In this document: positions 34,769 through 46,074 of the stretch, in pieces
How positions within the stretch are numbered: position 1 is the first letter of the stretch
Layout of the letters: the number at the start of each line of letters is the position of its first letter
Assembly (NCBI GenBank): GCA_030549495.1
Contig: JAUIRK010001036.1
Coordinates: 530,001 to 594,000, forward strand
DNA length: 64,000 bases
Direction: 5' to 3'
Source: Nectonema munidae
Taxonomy: Eukaryota > Nematomorpha > Nectonematoida > Nectonematidae
Notes under the pieces: generated by a model
The model's database searches: none
Told to the model about the DNA's origin: nothing
The model's input: the letters and a program-made list of their open reading frames with translations, nothing else
Translations under genes and position numbers: made by a program

Positions 34769-37200
34769 CACTGGTCAACACAATATTTTTGGCAGGCAAA
34801 GTGAGACTGGTTTCTGGGGTTTTCAAGGGCGCTGAATCCGAATCTGACATTTGTTTTTTCAAGTTGGCTCTAGTTTTGGAGATATCACAGGGGGGTCGTT
34901 CGTCTGAAATCACCCATTCGCGACCATAACTAAACGTACAAAAAACGGCTAAATAGTGCAAAAATGTCAGATATTGATTTTTATGATAATCTAAAACCAC
35001 AAAGACAGTGTAAAATCTCAATCTAACAAGTTAAGTTAGATATAACATCATTTCATTTATCCTATAATAACTGAACACTTTTCATAGATTTCGAGAATAT
35101 ACAAAAAATTTGCTAAAAATTTACTGAATTTTAATGCAAAGCATTTATTATACACTAGATTCTTAGTTACAATGAACACACAAAACAATATTTTATTCAC
35201 AAAAGTGAAATTGACGTTTATACGATTTTCGCTTGTGAGCAACTTTCGGACAGTCTCTCAAAAGGTTCCAGCAGTAGTCTGCCATCATGTGCTCATCCCA
35301 TTTGCCTTGATACCTCTCTTCCATTGTTTTGATGTCTTGATGGAATCTCTCTCCTTGCTCCTCACTGTAATCACCAAGATTACCAGGAAATCTGTCGAGG
35401 TGGCTAAACAAGAAATGAACTTTAATGCTCACATTTGCCCCTAGTTTTTCGTATGCAGTAAGCATCTTACGGACCAATTGCTTGTAATTATCAGCTTTGT
35501 GATTTCCCAAAAAGTTTGTCACTACATCTGTGAAGGACACCCAAGCATTTAACTCAACCCTGTTCATATGATTAGTGAAGTCAGAATCCCTCATGAGCGT
35601 TCGAATCTGAGGTCCATCGAAGATGCCACCTTTAGCTTTTTCGATGGAAAGACCTGGAAATTGCCTGCATATGTACTTGAAGCAATCCCCATCTTTGTTC
35701 AACGCCTTAACAAACTGCTTCATGAGCCCTAGTTTTATGTGCAATGGAGGGAAGATGATTCTATCCCTGGGTACCAAAGGCTCATTGATGACGTTGGCTG
35801 TGCCGACTTCGAGACTTTCTCGTTCTGGCCAGTTCTCCCTTCTCCAGTGCTGGTTTCTTGCTCTGCTATCCCACAAACAAAGAAAGCAGGGATACTTTGT
35901 GTACCCACTTTGCTGACCAAGCAGAAAATTCACCATTTTCAAGTCCACACAAATCAGCCATTTATGAGTGTTGTAATTTAGTTTTTCAAGAACAAATTGG
36001 ATACCATCATACTCTTCTTTCATCTTGGTAGAATGGCCAATTGGTACAGGAGCAAACTTATTGCCATTATGCAAAAGTACAACTTTTAGACTTGATTTCG
36101 AGCTATCTATAAAGAGACGCCAATCTGCTGGGTCATATGACGAGATCCCCATGCAGTTAAGAAGTGCAGAAACGTCATTACAAAAGACCAGGTCATCTTC
36201 TTTAGAAAAGAAACGAAGCAAGCTGCCTTCCCTTGTCCTATAGTATGTTACTTTTGTGCCAGAATCAAGAATGTTTTTCTCTTGGAGTCGTGATGCAAGA
36301 ACTTCAGACTGCTCCTTCGACAAACAAAGGTCTCGCACTAGGTCATTAAGTTCAGATTGATTGAAAAGCTGAGGGCCATTTGAGGGTTCTTCATAGTCAC
36401 TACAGCTATCACCACTTGATATTGAAAGATCAGCTGGAATCTCTTCGGTTTCATCGATTTCAGGCAGACTGGTGAAAACAGGCACAGGTAGATCCTCAGA
36501 GTGCGCAACAGGACGGATAGCAGAATCCAGGCTCGGATACTGCCAATTTGCTTTCTTGTGCTTGTTAAACCCCGTCATATCATTGATACAGAAGTAGCAG
36601 TCATCAAAATGATTCTTGGGCTCTCTCCACACCATTGGTACAGCAAACTTCAACTTCAGCTTACCATTGGTCCAACCGCGGAGACTTTCTACACAGGTTT
36701 TGCACACCATATGTGGGGCCCAAGACTTATCTTGGTCACCTAGTTTCATATCGAAGTATGCTTTGTACGCCCTCTTGACAAAGTCTGTAATATTCCTCTT
36801 TTGTTGTGCCATCATATACTGTCCACAGATGTAACAAAAGACATCCGGTTCATATCTACAACGTCTTTTAGAAGAACTCATTTTCTCTCTGGAACTCATT
36901 TTCAACTCTGGAATAAAAAAGGAAAAGAATTAAAAAGAAAATTCTTAAATACTGTTTTAAAAACACTACATACATAATAATTATTATGTATTTTCTGATA
37001 TTATTATTTACTGCTTCTATATTGAAGTATTTCAGGGAGAATTTTAGCAGTTTAGGCTTATTTGAGGCTATCAGTATCTTCTAAACTAGAGCCAATCAGA
37101 CAAAACCAATGTTATATTCGTAATCAGCGACCTTCAAAACCCCAGAAAACACTCCTAGATGGTCTGCCAAAGAAAAAAAATAAAAATTTGTTGACCAGTG
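34769..37200 (-). mobile_element. TTAA-associated transposon with long inverted repeats and intact ORF
   Basis: A 2,432-bp unit. The left end (34,769) begins CACTGGTCAACA and the right end, read in reverse from 37,200, begins identically. Inverted similarity then extends at least 120 bp inward with gaps. Shared blocks include TTCTGGGGTTTT (34,812; inverted near 37,147), CGCTGA and TTGGCTCTAGTTT (34,864; inverted near 37,095). TTAA stands immediately left (34,765-34,768). The right flank reads TAATTG, probably a mutated or slipped TTAA. The sole long ORF fills the middle on the minus strand. TTAA targeting is known for piggyBac and Kolobok superfamilies; the protein is clearly not piggyBac, so a Kolobok-like or separate group is possible. 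Confidence 0.8.
35193..36905 (-). CDS. Intact 570-aa putative transposase of an uncharacterised family
   Basis: Uninterrupted frame from ATG at 36,905. An N-terminal cysteine module resembles a zinc finger: CRYEPDVFCYIC (C24, C27), MVCKTCVESLRGW (C68, C71), DDCYFC (C103, C106). A low-complexity acidic linker follows at about 145-180. The conserved body begins near 185 (NDLVRDLCLSKEQ). Candidate RNase-H-fold acidic residues are D267 in LFIDSSKSSLK, D321 in WLICVDLKMVNFL and E516 or E519 in DYSEEQGERFHQDIK. A second cysteine pair, PCFLC (C340, C343), lies just after the second. Near-identical proteins are familiar as uncharacterised multi-copy genes in arthropods and cnidarians. The catalytic triad is my inference from motif placement. 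A short third methionine start (M9) is also possible. Flanking inverted repeats and the second decayed copy at 4.7-6.2 kb support a transposase role. Confidence 0.85.
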   Translation of the reverse strand: MKMSSREKMSSSKRRCRYEPDVFCYICGQYMMAQQKRNITDFVKRAYKAYFDMKLGDQDKSWAPHMVCKTCVESLRGWTNGKLKLKFAVPMVWREPKNHFDDCYFCINDMTGFNKHKKANWQYPSLDSAIRPVAHSEDLPVPVFTSLPEIDETEEIPADLSISSGDSCSDYEEPSNGPQLFNQSELNDLVRDLCLSKEQSEVLASRLQEKNILDSGTKVTYYRTREGSLLRFFSKEDDLVFCNDVSALLNCMGISSYDPADWRLFIDSSKSSLKVVLLHNGNKFAPVPIGHSTKMKEEYDGIQFVLEKLNYNTHKWLICVDLKMVNFLLGQQSGYTKYPCFLCLWDSRARNQHWRRENWPERESLEVGTANVINEPLVPRDRIIFPPLHIKLGLMKQFVKALNKDGDCFKYICRQFPGLSIEKAKGGIFDGPQIRTLMRDSDFTNHMNRVELNAWVSFTDVVTNFLGNHKADNYKQLVRKMLTAYEKLGANVSIKVHFLFSHLDRFPGNLGDYSEEQGERFHQDIKTMEERYQGKWDEHMMADYCWNLLRDCPKVAHKRKSYKRQFHFCE

Positions 37201-37203
37201 TAA

Positions 37204-38530
37204 TTGATATCTTTACCCCTTTTCTACATATAATTTGGAGATGGTGCGCATCTATTTAAAGTGAGAAAGAATGAGCAATATATAAGTCCTCATTCATTGT
37301 TGACGTTAAGCCTAATAAAGCGGGGGTTAAAGTTAACATTAAGCTTAATTAAGTATGAAATAGAATAGAGAAGAGAGGAGTAGAAATTCAGAAAAATTTG
37401 TTCTTTTTTGGAAGATGCTTGAAAGTCCACCCCTCCAAAAATTTTAAGAATGTGCGCCAATGAATCAATCACTTTTTTTTCATATAAACATCGCAGGGTG
37501 TCTAGTAGAATCTTTTACTTCAGACTACATTCACTCTTATAAAACTCTCCAACCTTCAGTTATTTGTTTTCAGTTGTTTCCTATACCAATCAAATATCCT
37601 TTGATCAATTCCTGTAATATGCCTGATAGACTACTTTATTTTCAAATGTAAAGCCTATTCGCCCCCCCCCCCAACAATTTTAGATTTTTTTAAACTAGTG
37701 TATGCAAATTTAATTAAAATATTTTCGCTTGAAGTATAGTATTTAAATTTAACCAATTTTGTAAAAAAATATAAAGTAGTCTTATAAATTGTTGAATATA
37801 ATTTATTTTAAAGGTTTGCTTAAATATTTGGTCTCCCGTGGTATTTCCAGACCAGTAATTTTGAAAATTACAAAAAAAATTTCGCCCTACCCCCCAATAA
37901 TTTTGAGTATGTGCGCCCCTGGGTTCAAAAAAATATGATTATTGAACTTAAAAAGTAAAAAAATTATGGTTGTATTAAGTTTTTTCATATGAGAAAACTT
38001 AATCTAGAATCTAGACCTAGAAAGGTAAAGAAATCAACTCGTTCTAAGGGTTTATTTTTTAGTTTTATCTCCTATTTATCTACTCAAACATTTGCCATTG
38101 AAAATCATAATTTTATACATTTATATTCGCCTAATTCTAGATAAGTTAATTTCAAAAAGTTGGATAACACATCGATATCGCTATTAATATATTGAAAATG
38201 AAATTAATAAAGAGAGGAGTTCTGAATAGGAAAATATTTTGATTCATTTAAAATTAAATTAGGAGAAAAATAAATATATTTGAAAAATAATTTACCGAGA
38301 AAAGGTATTTACTCTAGATTTATTTATAGAAGCATTTAAATTATATAAATTTAGCTTCGTTTGATTGTAATCTTCTTCAAGAGAATGTAACGAAATCATT
38401 TAAATATTCTTCATGAAAGTAACTAGAACAAGAGTTAGAGAAAATTTTTTTTATAAAATAATGTATATGATATTCTTATTTTATTAATAAAATATTTAAA
38501 CAAAAATTTGTTTTTAACTATTTTTACCCT
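37204..38530. other. No gene; repeated transposon-like ends
   Basis: Two similar ends occur. One, near 37,425-37,458, reads CCAAAAATTTTAAGAATGTG then CGCC. The other, near 37,882-37,922, reads AATAATTTTGAGTATGTG then CGCCCCTGG. Both mirror the direct copies near 32,670 and 46,560. No matching target duplications were found. The remainder is AT-rich and non-coding. Confidence 0.45.
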
Positions 38531-38534
38531 TCAA

Positions 38535-38677
38535 CTCATTAAGTACCATGGAAACCAGACGATATTTAAAAAAACGCAAACGATTTATATTCAAAGTCAT
38601 TGAAAAAAGCAGACGAAGATGAAATTACTTATGTGCTCAAATGAGATTCCCAAATGGGAACATTGGGACTTAATGGG
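38535..38677. mobile_element. Second copy of the piggyBac-type MITE
   Basis: Inverted relative of 21,904-22,033 and 143 bp long. TTAA follows at 38,678-38,681; the left site is mutated to TCAA (38,531-38,534). Shared internal blocks include AAACGATTTATATTCAAAG, TCATTG and AGCAGACGAAGATGAAATT. More diverged at its left end than the copy inside the MULE intron. Confidence 0.85.
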
Positions 38678-38746
38678 TTAAGCCAGAGATGTCCAACTGA
38701 TACAACTAGTGGGCCATTTTCAAAAAAATTTCGACATGATCGGGCC

Positions 38747-40450
38747 CAGGGTTCAATGTTCCCACTAATTTTTTTGTTGTTTGGGCAAAAATAAAATCAT
38801 CTGGGCAAAAAATATTTAAACCAAAAAGAACTGCGCAATTTTTTAAAGAAATATTTAATATTTAGTTATATCTTATCAGGAAAAAATGATTTTATAATGT
38901 TTATTATTTAAAAATTAATAGTGAAATTATTGAGAATGAACCCTAAAAAGTATTGCAAAAAACATAGAAATTAAATTTAAGAATTAATAAATCAGGAATA
39001 TCATTCACAAACTTTTTCACGTCTATCTTTTGTTTTTTTCCATTCCTTGTAAACTTCATCCAAGTTGATTTGTTTTTCACCAATAAAAAACAGTTTGAGT
39101 CTCATTAAAACATTTATTTTTTTTCATTAAGTCTATTTCTAAGTTTTGATTTTATTGAATTCATTGTACTGAATCCCCGTTCGCAATCAGCGCTGGAAGC
39201 TTGAAAAGTGCCCATTATATCATATATGTTTCCAATGTTTCTAAAATCTTCATTTTTCAAAACAAATTCCAAACTATCACTGAATGATTGCATTGCATTT
39301 TTTGATGGATTATAAACTTCATTTCACAATACTCTTTTGAAACTTTTTCAAGTGCTTCTGAACTTTTAAAAAATGTGAATATTGTGACTTTAAATGTTTC
39401 ACATTTTCTCTTCTGTACTCAAAATTATGGATATTATTTGATATGATGTTGATATCAAAAGACTTCCATTTTTCAATCTCCTCAACTGGAAATCTCATTT
39501 CAAAATGATTGCAGACCCTCTCTACAAAGCAAAGTATAGAAGCATTATCAACACTGTCACATTTAGATAAAACTTTTGCAACATTATCATTCCAATAAAT
39601 TTTCGGTCCAAGATATTGTGCTTTAAATTTTTGAAGTTTTGCTTTAATATAGTTATGAGCATCAATGATGTTCAAACTAATTTTTTGTAAAATTTTACAC
39701 AACGTTGCAAGTTCATGTAAAATATCATCAAGAACAAATATTGCACCATTGTATTGTGGATTGTTCAAAATTTTTAAGCAATATTTACAAATTGGATCAT
39801 TTGATGAAATCACTTGTTTGATGCAAAACTCAATCAACGATTCGTAGTTTTTTACTAAAGTATTCCAGCAAAATAACGTGATATCCAGATTTACTGACCA
39901 TAAACGTCGTTAATATATTTTTTTACATTTATTAAATAACAGTACACATAAAAAACTCGAAGTTAAGAGAAAATTATTTTGACTTATCTGTACTAAGTTT
40001 AAAAAATACAACCAAAAATAAGAAATTTAAGAATCAATAGAAGAATCAAATAAAATTATATTTTAGTAATGTTGCACTATCCGTGCATCGATGAAAACTA
40101 ATTTCATAGAAGTTGTTCAATGAAATGATAATATTACCAATCTAACAATTATGTGATGTTGAGGTACGATGAATGTTGTTCACATTCTCAGTGTGTGCAG
40201 CTCATTCATACCATCTGTGTAAAACTTTATATGTATTGCAACGCAATACAATGCAATACTTTATATTTATTACACCATTTCATTGATGAACTTTTTTCCA
40301 ATTAAAATGGCTTTTCACCAATTCACGGATAGTGCAACATTACCAAATTTTTTTTTCGTGATTATTTGCGTCGCAAAGGTCAAAATTGAAGTGTAAATAT
40401 AAAAAAATCACTGCGCAATTGCGCTGCTGCGCTGCTTAGAGGAAACCTTG
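38747..40450 (-). pseudogene. hAT relic, KIAA1586/ZNF862-like lineage
   Basis: A 172-codon minus-strand frame (39,837-39,319) reads FVLDDILHELATLCKILQ and onwards, the mid-region of this hAT group. Below it, at about 39,290-39,000, frames carry the dimerisation domain with QASSADCERGFSTMNSIKSK and KLRNRL-type residues. The left terminus reads CAGGGTTCAATGTTCCCAC from 38,747. The right terminus, in reverse from 40,450, reads CAAGGTTTCCTCTAAGC. The N-terminal part is absent; its place holds a 278-bp MITE (40,066-40,343). No convincing 8-bp duplication was found. Confidence 0.75.
40066..40343. mobile_element. 278-bp MITE with long inverted repeats
   Basis: The left arm GTAATGTTGCACTATCCGTG (40,066) mirrors the right arm ending 40,343. 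Similarity continues for about 75 bp per arm, including a shared CAATGAAATG block, so most of the element is one imperfect palindrome. It carries no coding sequence and sits inside the hAT relic. Confidence 0.85.
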
Positions 40451-42845
40451 CGAGGGTTGCCAACTAAGTTTCAGACTTTATATCTAAATTTGTCGAAAAG
40501 AACATCTAAAAATATCTAAAAAAAAAAATTTATATCTGAAAAAATTATCTAAAATATTTAGTCATCCATCATGAATATAAGAAAAAAACTTTATTTTTCA
40601 TTTTTTAATTTAAACTAAAAAACCTAAACATCAAAATTCAATGAAAAAAGATCGATTTCTTCTTTTTCGAAGACGCTTTCTTCATCGTTATTCTTATAGC
40701 CAAGAAGTGTGCTGATTTTATTAAGGGTTTTGGTGGGTATATCATATGAGTAACAACACGTCTTTGATCGAATGAAACTAAACTTGACCATTAACAGCGC
40801 ATTCAGGAGAGGCAATTTCATTTTATTTCTTAGTTTCGATTTCACGTAATTCACAAAACTAAAAACGCTCTCAATTTCAGCATTTGAATGTGGTATTGAC
40901 AGTGCAAAAGGAGCATATTTGTCAATTTCTTTGAAGGGATTTCCTTCTGATGAATCTTTGTATTGAAAAACTTCTTTCCAGAATTCATCAGTTTTTTCTT
41001 TATTCTTCCAATCCATCAAATTTATTTTAGTTAGTTGATATTCAATTCTGTTAATATCATCTTCGTTCAATCCAAAAAAACTTAGCTACCTGGCATATTG
41101 ATCATACATCTTTTGTGGGTTTTAGCATATTAAAGCTGAAAACAAAGAAATTTTCGTCAAAAAATCAATGTTATTTGGTAATCTTTGCTTTAATTGATAA
41201 AATAAACTCAACGTGTATTCAATACATCTTTTTCTTATGACTTTTTTTCTTCAAAAGTCAAAGTCCTATTTGTTTGAGTTCTTCAACTTTGCCTTGAAAT
41301 CTATAACCTAAGTAAGGTTTTGGATTGAGGTACTCTTCAATCTTCAAATCGAAGATATTCAAATTTTCTTTAGGAATAATTATTTTTTTGCGATTGATTT
41401 AATAAGTAAAACCAGATCATCAAAAAGCTTCATTTTACCACAATCGTTAGACTGGAAAAGTTTATTAACTTGAGACACTGGACAAGACAGGATGTAAAAA
41501 AAGTAAATAAAGCAGATTTTTTTCATCACAGTACATTTCAAAAAGAATTTTCGAAGTGAAACATCTTTCATCATACCTAGACTTACCAAAATGCAATTTT
41601 AATTCGTTCCACTGCTTTAAAATCTGATATATTTCTAGCTGAATTAAAAGCCATCTTGTTGTGGCGCAAGCTAGAATTTTAGTTGGATTACGATCATTTA
41701 ATGTCTTGTATAAATTGTTGTATTTCGACTTTCTCAGTGTAGAGTGAGAAAACCAGTTATGTATTTCTGAAATCAAAAACTCTAAGTTTCGAAGTAAGCT
41801 TTGTCAACAAGATCGCGATACTAATAATTAAATTGAATGACATACGCATCTTGATAGTATTAAATGAGGTAGTTCTTTTTGATTCCAGTCATAAGACTGG
41901 CATTATCAGTTCCAATACCAATAAGTTAATTAAAATCTAAACATTTTTTTGAAATTAACAGTTTTATTGGATCTACAATCGATTGCGCGTCACATTATTC
42001 TATTTCCACCAAACCAAGAAATGTTGACACCACTTCAAAGGATTTTCTACTGTAATATACAATTGAAACTCCTAGCAGCTTATTTACACTTATATCAGTT
42101 GATTCGTCAATCAATAAACTATAATTACTATTATCAATATTTTTAATCAAATCTTCTTGGAAAAGAGGGTAAAAAACGTTTTTTATAATGTTCGTACACT
42201 TCGAACGATGCATTTTAATTTTCGAAACAATTTTACTGTCGTCTATACTATTTTTACACAGATCTACAAGATGATCACAATTTTGGATCGCTGAATGACA
42301 ACAAAAGAAAAGAGCAGGTCTGGCCTCGAGTTTTGAAGATTTCAAATCTTTCGGATGAGGTGGATAAGATTGAGCAAATTTCTATACACTTCGTGTTTTT
42401 TATATCTTTGATGTTTCTTAGATTGTGCATGTGATTTCAAGTCTTGAAGTTTTGTCTTTAGCTCAGTTTTGCAAAACTTACAAAAGGCTTTTTTTTCATC
42501 CGCAGGAACAGAAATAATCCATTTTTTAAGAGAGGAATCCTGCAACCACTATTTTCTGAATTTTGGGTATATTTTATTTTAGGCATTTATACTAATTTCT
42601 GAAAAAAAGGTAATTTTTTTATTCATTATCAGATTAGAAGGAAAACGCAATCAAAATAAATTTGGAAAAACTGAATTCAATTATTAAAAATGAAGAAAAA
42701 CAGCAATTTAAATTGAAAAATCTAAAAAAAAAGCCTAAAAAAGAAAAATATATAGAACTATGAAAAAATATCTAAAAACGGTTTATATCTACAAAACAAA
42801 TTTTAAGAAAACTTAAAATTATCTAAATTTAGATATAAAATTTGA
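40451..42845 (-). pseudogene. hAT relic with BED-type finger
   Basis: Minus-strand order: a zinc finger at 42,545-42,342 with KKAFCKFCKTELKTKLQDL and an H-x-x-S-x-K-H-x-x tail. Next, 42,345-41,995 contains NSNYSLLIDESTDIS, the first catalytic Asp region. Then 41,776-41,465 contains ACATTRWLLIQLEIYQIL. The C-terminal dimerisation domain at 41,070-40,624 contains SIPHSNAEIESVFSFVN. All expected hAT parts are present but spread over four frames. The left end near 40,451 reads GAGGGTTGCCAACTAAG, then TTTATATCTAAATTT. The right end repeats TTTATATCTAAATTT inverted near 42,825-42,840, after which the expected terminal bases are lost. Confidence 0.8.
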
Positions 42846-43895
42846 GATCATAGTAGGTATTGTTTGAATAAAGCCATCTCTTTCTACACGTTTTCTTTTT
42901 TTTCTGAGTTTTATACCTGTGGGCTTCATAAAGTTTGATAACACTGTGATCCCACGAGTGTCGAACCATTTACAAACATTGATTTTAAAATCAGTTGTTT
43001 GATGACAGTCAACTTCAACCTTTTTCATATCTGTGATAACCGCATTAGAACATTTTCGCTTAAAGAATGCTCGATTTCTTTTTCTCTATCAACGCAGGGT
43101 TCTATTTGATAAACGAAATCTGTAATACCAGCTCTGACCCAACATTTGAAACCCTACTTAATCGGTTTTGCTTTAACATACTGTTTCATACTACATTTGC
43201 CTTAAAATTTTTATCATTCTTTCATCAATTGACTGATTTTTTACTGGATAAAATATCTTTCCAAAAGCAGCATTATAAAGTTTGAAAATCGGCCTCACTT
43301 TATAAGCCCTATCACCATCCATTTTATCATTGTTATTGAAATGAAAATATCGTTTGATTTCAGTAAATTTACTATGTCATGATATTTGAAATATAGCTTA
43401 CATTTAAACTTTTGTTCTTAAACCAAGTTTCTTATGGTCGGAAGCCTATGAAAACCAAACACAAGATGCATCCCAATAAAAGCAGAAATTTCATGCTCAT
43501 TGGTTGAAAAAACACGACCTTTTTGTCCAGCATATCTTTGAGTTTCTACTAAAATTATATCTTTTAATAATATATCAAAATTAGTTACTTTTTTGAACAC
43601 AAAAAATTCGTCATTTATGTGAGAAGAATCCAACAGTTGTGAAAATGATTCCAAAAATTTACCGTATTTAGGATGGAGCACACGCATTTCGAATTATTGC
43701 AGTCCATTCATTTTCAGGAGTTTTCTCTTCTTCATCTTGGAGAAACGCTTCATTATTGGAAATTCTTACTGAGCTACATCCTGCTTCATCACCAGATATC
43801 AGAGCTTGAATATCATCATTGTCCAACTTTAAAAATTCATCTTCTGAGTTTTCAGCGTAGATAATTTCAGTTATATCTTTTTTACTTATTGTCAA
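42846..43895 (-). pseudogene. piggyBac transposase relic (PGBD4-like)
   Basis: Minus-strand segments: an acidic N-terminus at 43,895-43,668 (NDDIQALISGDEAGCSS), then LLKDIILVETQRYAGQKG and FIGMHLVFGFHRLPTIRN at 43,687-43,418. Broken frames follow with KRYFHFNNNDKMDGDRAYKV and VKNQSIDERMIK, the second containing the first catalytic Asp. After a gap that removes the second catalytic region, the frame at 43,028-42,819 gives CKWFDTRGITVLSNF. It stops at TIPTMISNF, just before the expected M-G-G-V-D box, where the neighbouring hAT begins. The C-terminal zinc domain is missing. Confidence 0.8.
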
Positions 43896-43899
43896 TTCT

Positions 43900-45690
43900 C
43901 TTCCATTATGGTATATTTAACTTTTCAGAGACATAAGAAAGGACAAAAAGTAAAACTTGGAGATGAAGTTAAAAAATATGAACAATTCAGTTTTATCTGC
44001 TCTCTTTTTTAGAGTTGCCAAAATTAGTCTACTATAAATAGATTCTCTTCTGCATTAACATATGTGATGTGTGTTGCTAACAAGTCGTGTAGGTTCCAAG
44101 GGACTCAATACAGACACACAAAATATAGAAAACATATATATCAGCACATTTGACAGCTAAATTTTTTTAAACTGCTATATCTACTCTCATACAGGCAAGA
44201 GAGAAAAAGATTGCTGTTAAATTATTGATATATGTATCTATTATTTTTTGTGTCTTTAGATGTAATCTCTAAGTATCGTCATTCACATCTTATAAAAATT
44301 TGTATTTATGTATCTTATTATATGGACATTTATAATAGTTCCACAAAGGCATAATGGGACACTGAAGTGCCAAACAAAAAAGTAAAAAAAAATAGCTAAT
44401 TAAAAAAGAATTTTAGGTGAAATTGATGATTCTATAAAGAATACATTTGAAAAAACTTGATTTAAAAAATTTCCATCAAAATACCTAACACTTACTGTGT
44501 TGTATAAATTTATTGGTATCACTAATAGTTCATATTTTTTTCCACTTTGAAAACAATTTTGGCAGAAAAATTTGAGAAAAAAAAATTCAAAATTTTGATA
44601 TAATTAAATTGAAATAAAGGTTATATTACTAAAAAGTTAAGTTAACGTGCAAGTAACTTGCTCATTTTTTTTCATTGTAATTATTTTGTTTGGGACACTA
44701 GTGTCCCATTATACCTGAAAGGTTTAAACAATTAAATAGGATATAAATCACAACGTAATTCATTGAATTGCCTTTTTTATATTTTGATAATAATGATAAG
44801 TTAATCTCATATATGATAAAAGGAACAAAATATTTTTTTGAATTGTAAATTTCATATAGCGATATTAATATATTATTGCCAAATTTTAAATTTGTAATAA
44901 ATTTCCGTTTAGTATAAAATTTTTTTAAAAAAATTTAAAAGTTTCAAATAGACATAATAAAAAATTTTTCAAATTTCACCTATTTTGAAAACCTAGGTTT
45001 TAAACAATTGAATAGCATATAAATCCAAGCAAATTCATTGAATTGCCCATTATAACAAATTTTACTTATTTTTGAAAATTAGAAAACAACAAAAAATTTT
45101 CAAATGTATACATCATCATCTCTTATTATTATTATATATAATATTCATTACATTATAAAACTGAAATTTTTTAGTCATTTTATTTCATATTTTACATAAT
45201 AAGTGCTTCTTTGAACTATGTTTGCAAAGTTTTATCCAAAAATTTTTATTATGTTTTTTCAAGTTTTTTGATTTTTAATAATAGGTTAGGCAAACCGCAA
45301 TATCCATGCTGTCTCAGGGCGTGGTTTTGTCAGACCACTGATGGCTTTTTCACCATATAATGTTATTTTTTGTTTTTTAGCTGGAGTCTAACTGAGTTAG
45401 TAGTATGCAAGGATGTAACAATTTCATCTTTTGTAGCAATAAGATTATAAAAATTCATAGCTTTTTTAAGATTTATTAATTTTTTCAAAAAAATCCTGAT
45501 TACCATTTCTAGTTCCACATTAAATGTTCACAAACTAATTCCTTAGATGAAGAATAAAATTTATTATTTAAAGGATGTAGGGATTTATAAAAAAATAAAG
45601 GAGGAAAACTCATAGTCATTGATAATAATAATAATAGAATAAAATCGAGTCATCATAGTATTCGAAATCAGAATATCATTATCGTAAAAA
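43900..45690. other. No gene; MITE and duplicated block
   Basis: Holds the 370-bp MITE at 44,347-44,716. A block of about 55 bp is present twice in direct orientation, at about 44,721-44,775 and 44,997-45,052 (shared AATTCATTGAATTGCC). Remaining sequence is AT-rich. A phrase near 45,320 (CGTGGTTTTGTCAGACCA) recurs near 10,928. Confidence 0.5.
44347..44716. mobile_element. 370-bp MITE with GGYATAATGGGACACT ends
   Basis: The left end AGGCATAATGGGACACTGAA and the right end, reversed, AGGTATAATGGGACACTAGT are inverted repeats. Similarity runs on to AAACAAAA, about 35 bp in total. The right end contains the palindrome GGGACACTAGTGTCCC. No ORF and no certain target duplication. Confidence 0.75.
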
Positions 45691-45691
45691 T

Positions 45692-45944
45692 TTAAATAGT
45701 TTTTTGTTCTTCAACTAGTTTAATTATTTCTTCATTGGATGAGTTAAAATCTGTGTCGATTGCTTGAAGAAGTTTGCCCTGAAGTGCTAGATAGAAGTCA
45801 ACTATTTCTTCTAATTTTTCTTTAGTCAAGTTAGGATCATCTTCTTTGAAGTCAGGATATGAATTTTTAATCATTAACTCAATGTCACTTTTTTTCTCAT
45901 CTTGTGAAAGCTTGGATATATCTTTCTTATTTGGGCAGAAATTT
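45692..45944 (-). CDS. Unidentified host exon (helical, acidic)
   Basis: Minus-strand exon entered after TCTTTTATAG (ending 45,945) and running 83 codons to a stop at 45,692-45,694. It includes NFCPNKKDISKLSQDEKKSD, then KEKLEEIVDFYLALQGKLLQ. It is rich in E, D and K with a predicted helix, and has no transposase motif. The open frame spans the whole exon, and the acceptor fits. I do not recognise the protein. It may be the last exon of a gene lying further right on the minus strand. Confidence 0.45.
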
Positions 45945-46074
45945 CTATAAAAGAAAGGATTTTAACATAACAATAAAGAGGTAAATAATATACAAAAACA
46001 TTTTTATACAATTATTAGACATTATCTAAACGAAAAATTGATATACTGGTCTATTTAAGGAGGTGGCCAGTTTA

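Noticed and set aside
35172-36834. Several plus-strand frames of 60-97 codons
   Set aside because: All are antisense shadows of the intact 570-aa minus-strand ORF.
32666-37922. A single 5.3-kb element bounded by GGGCGCACAT ends and enclosing the TTAA element
   Set aside because: The ends face inward but no 8-bp duplication or shared interior supports one insertion event; kept only as a question under findings.
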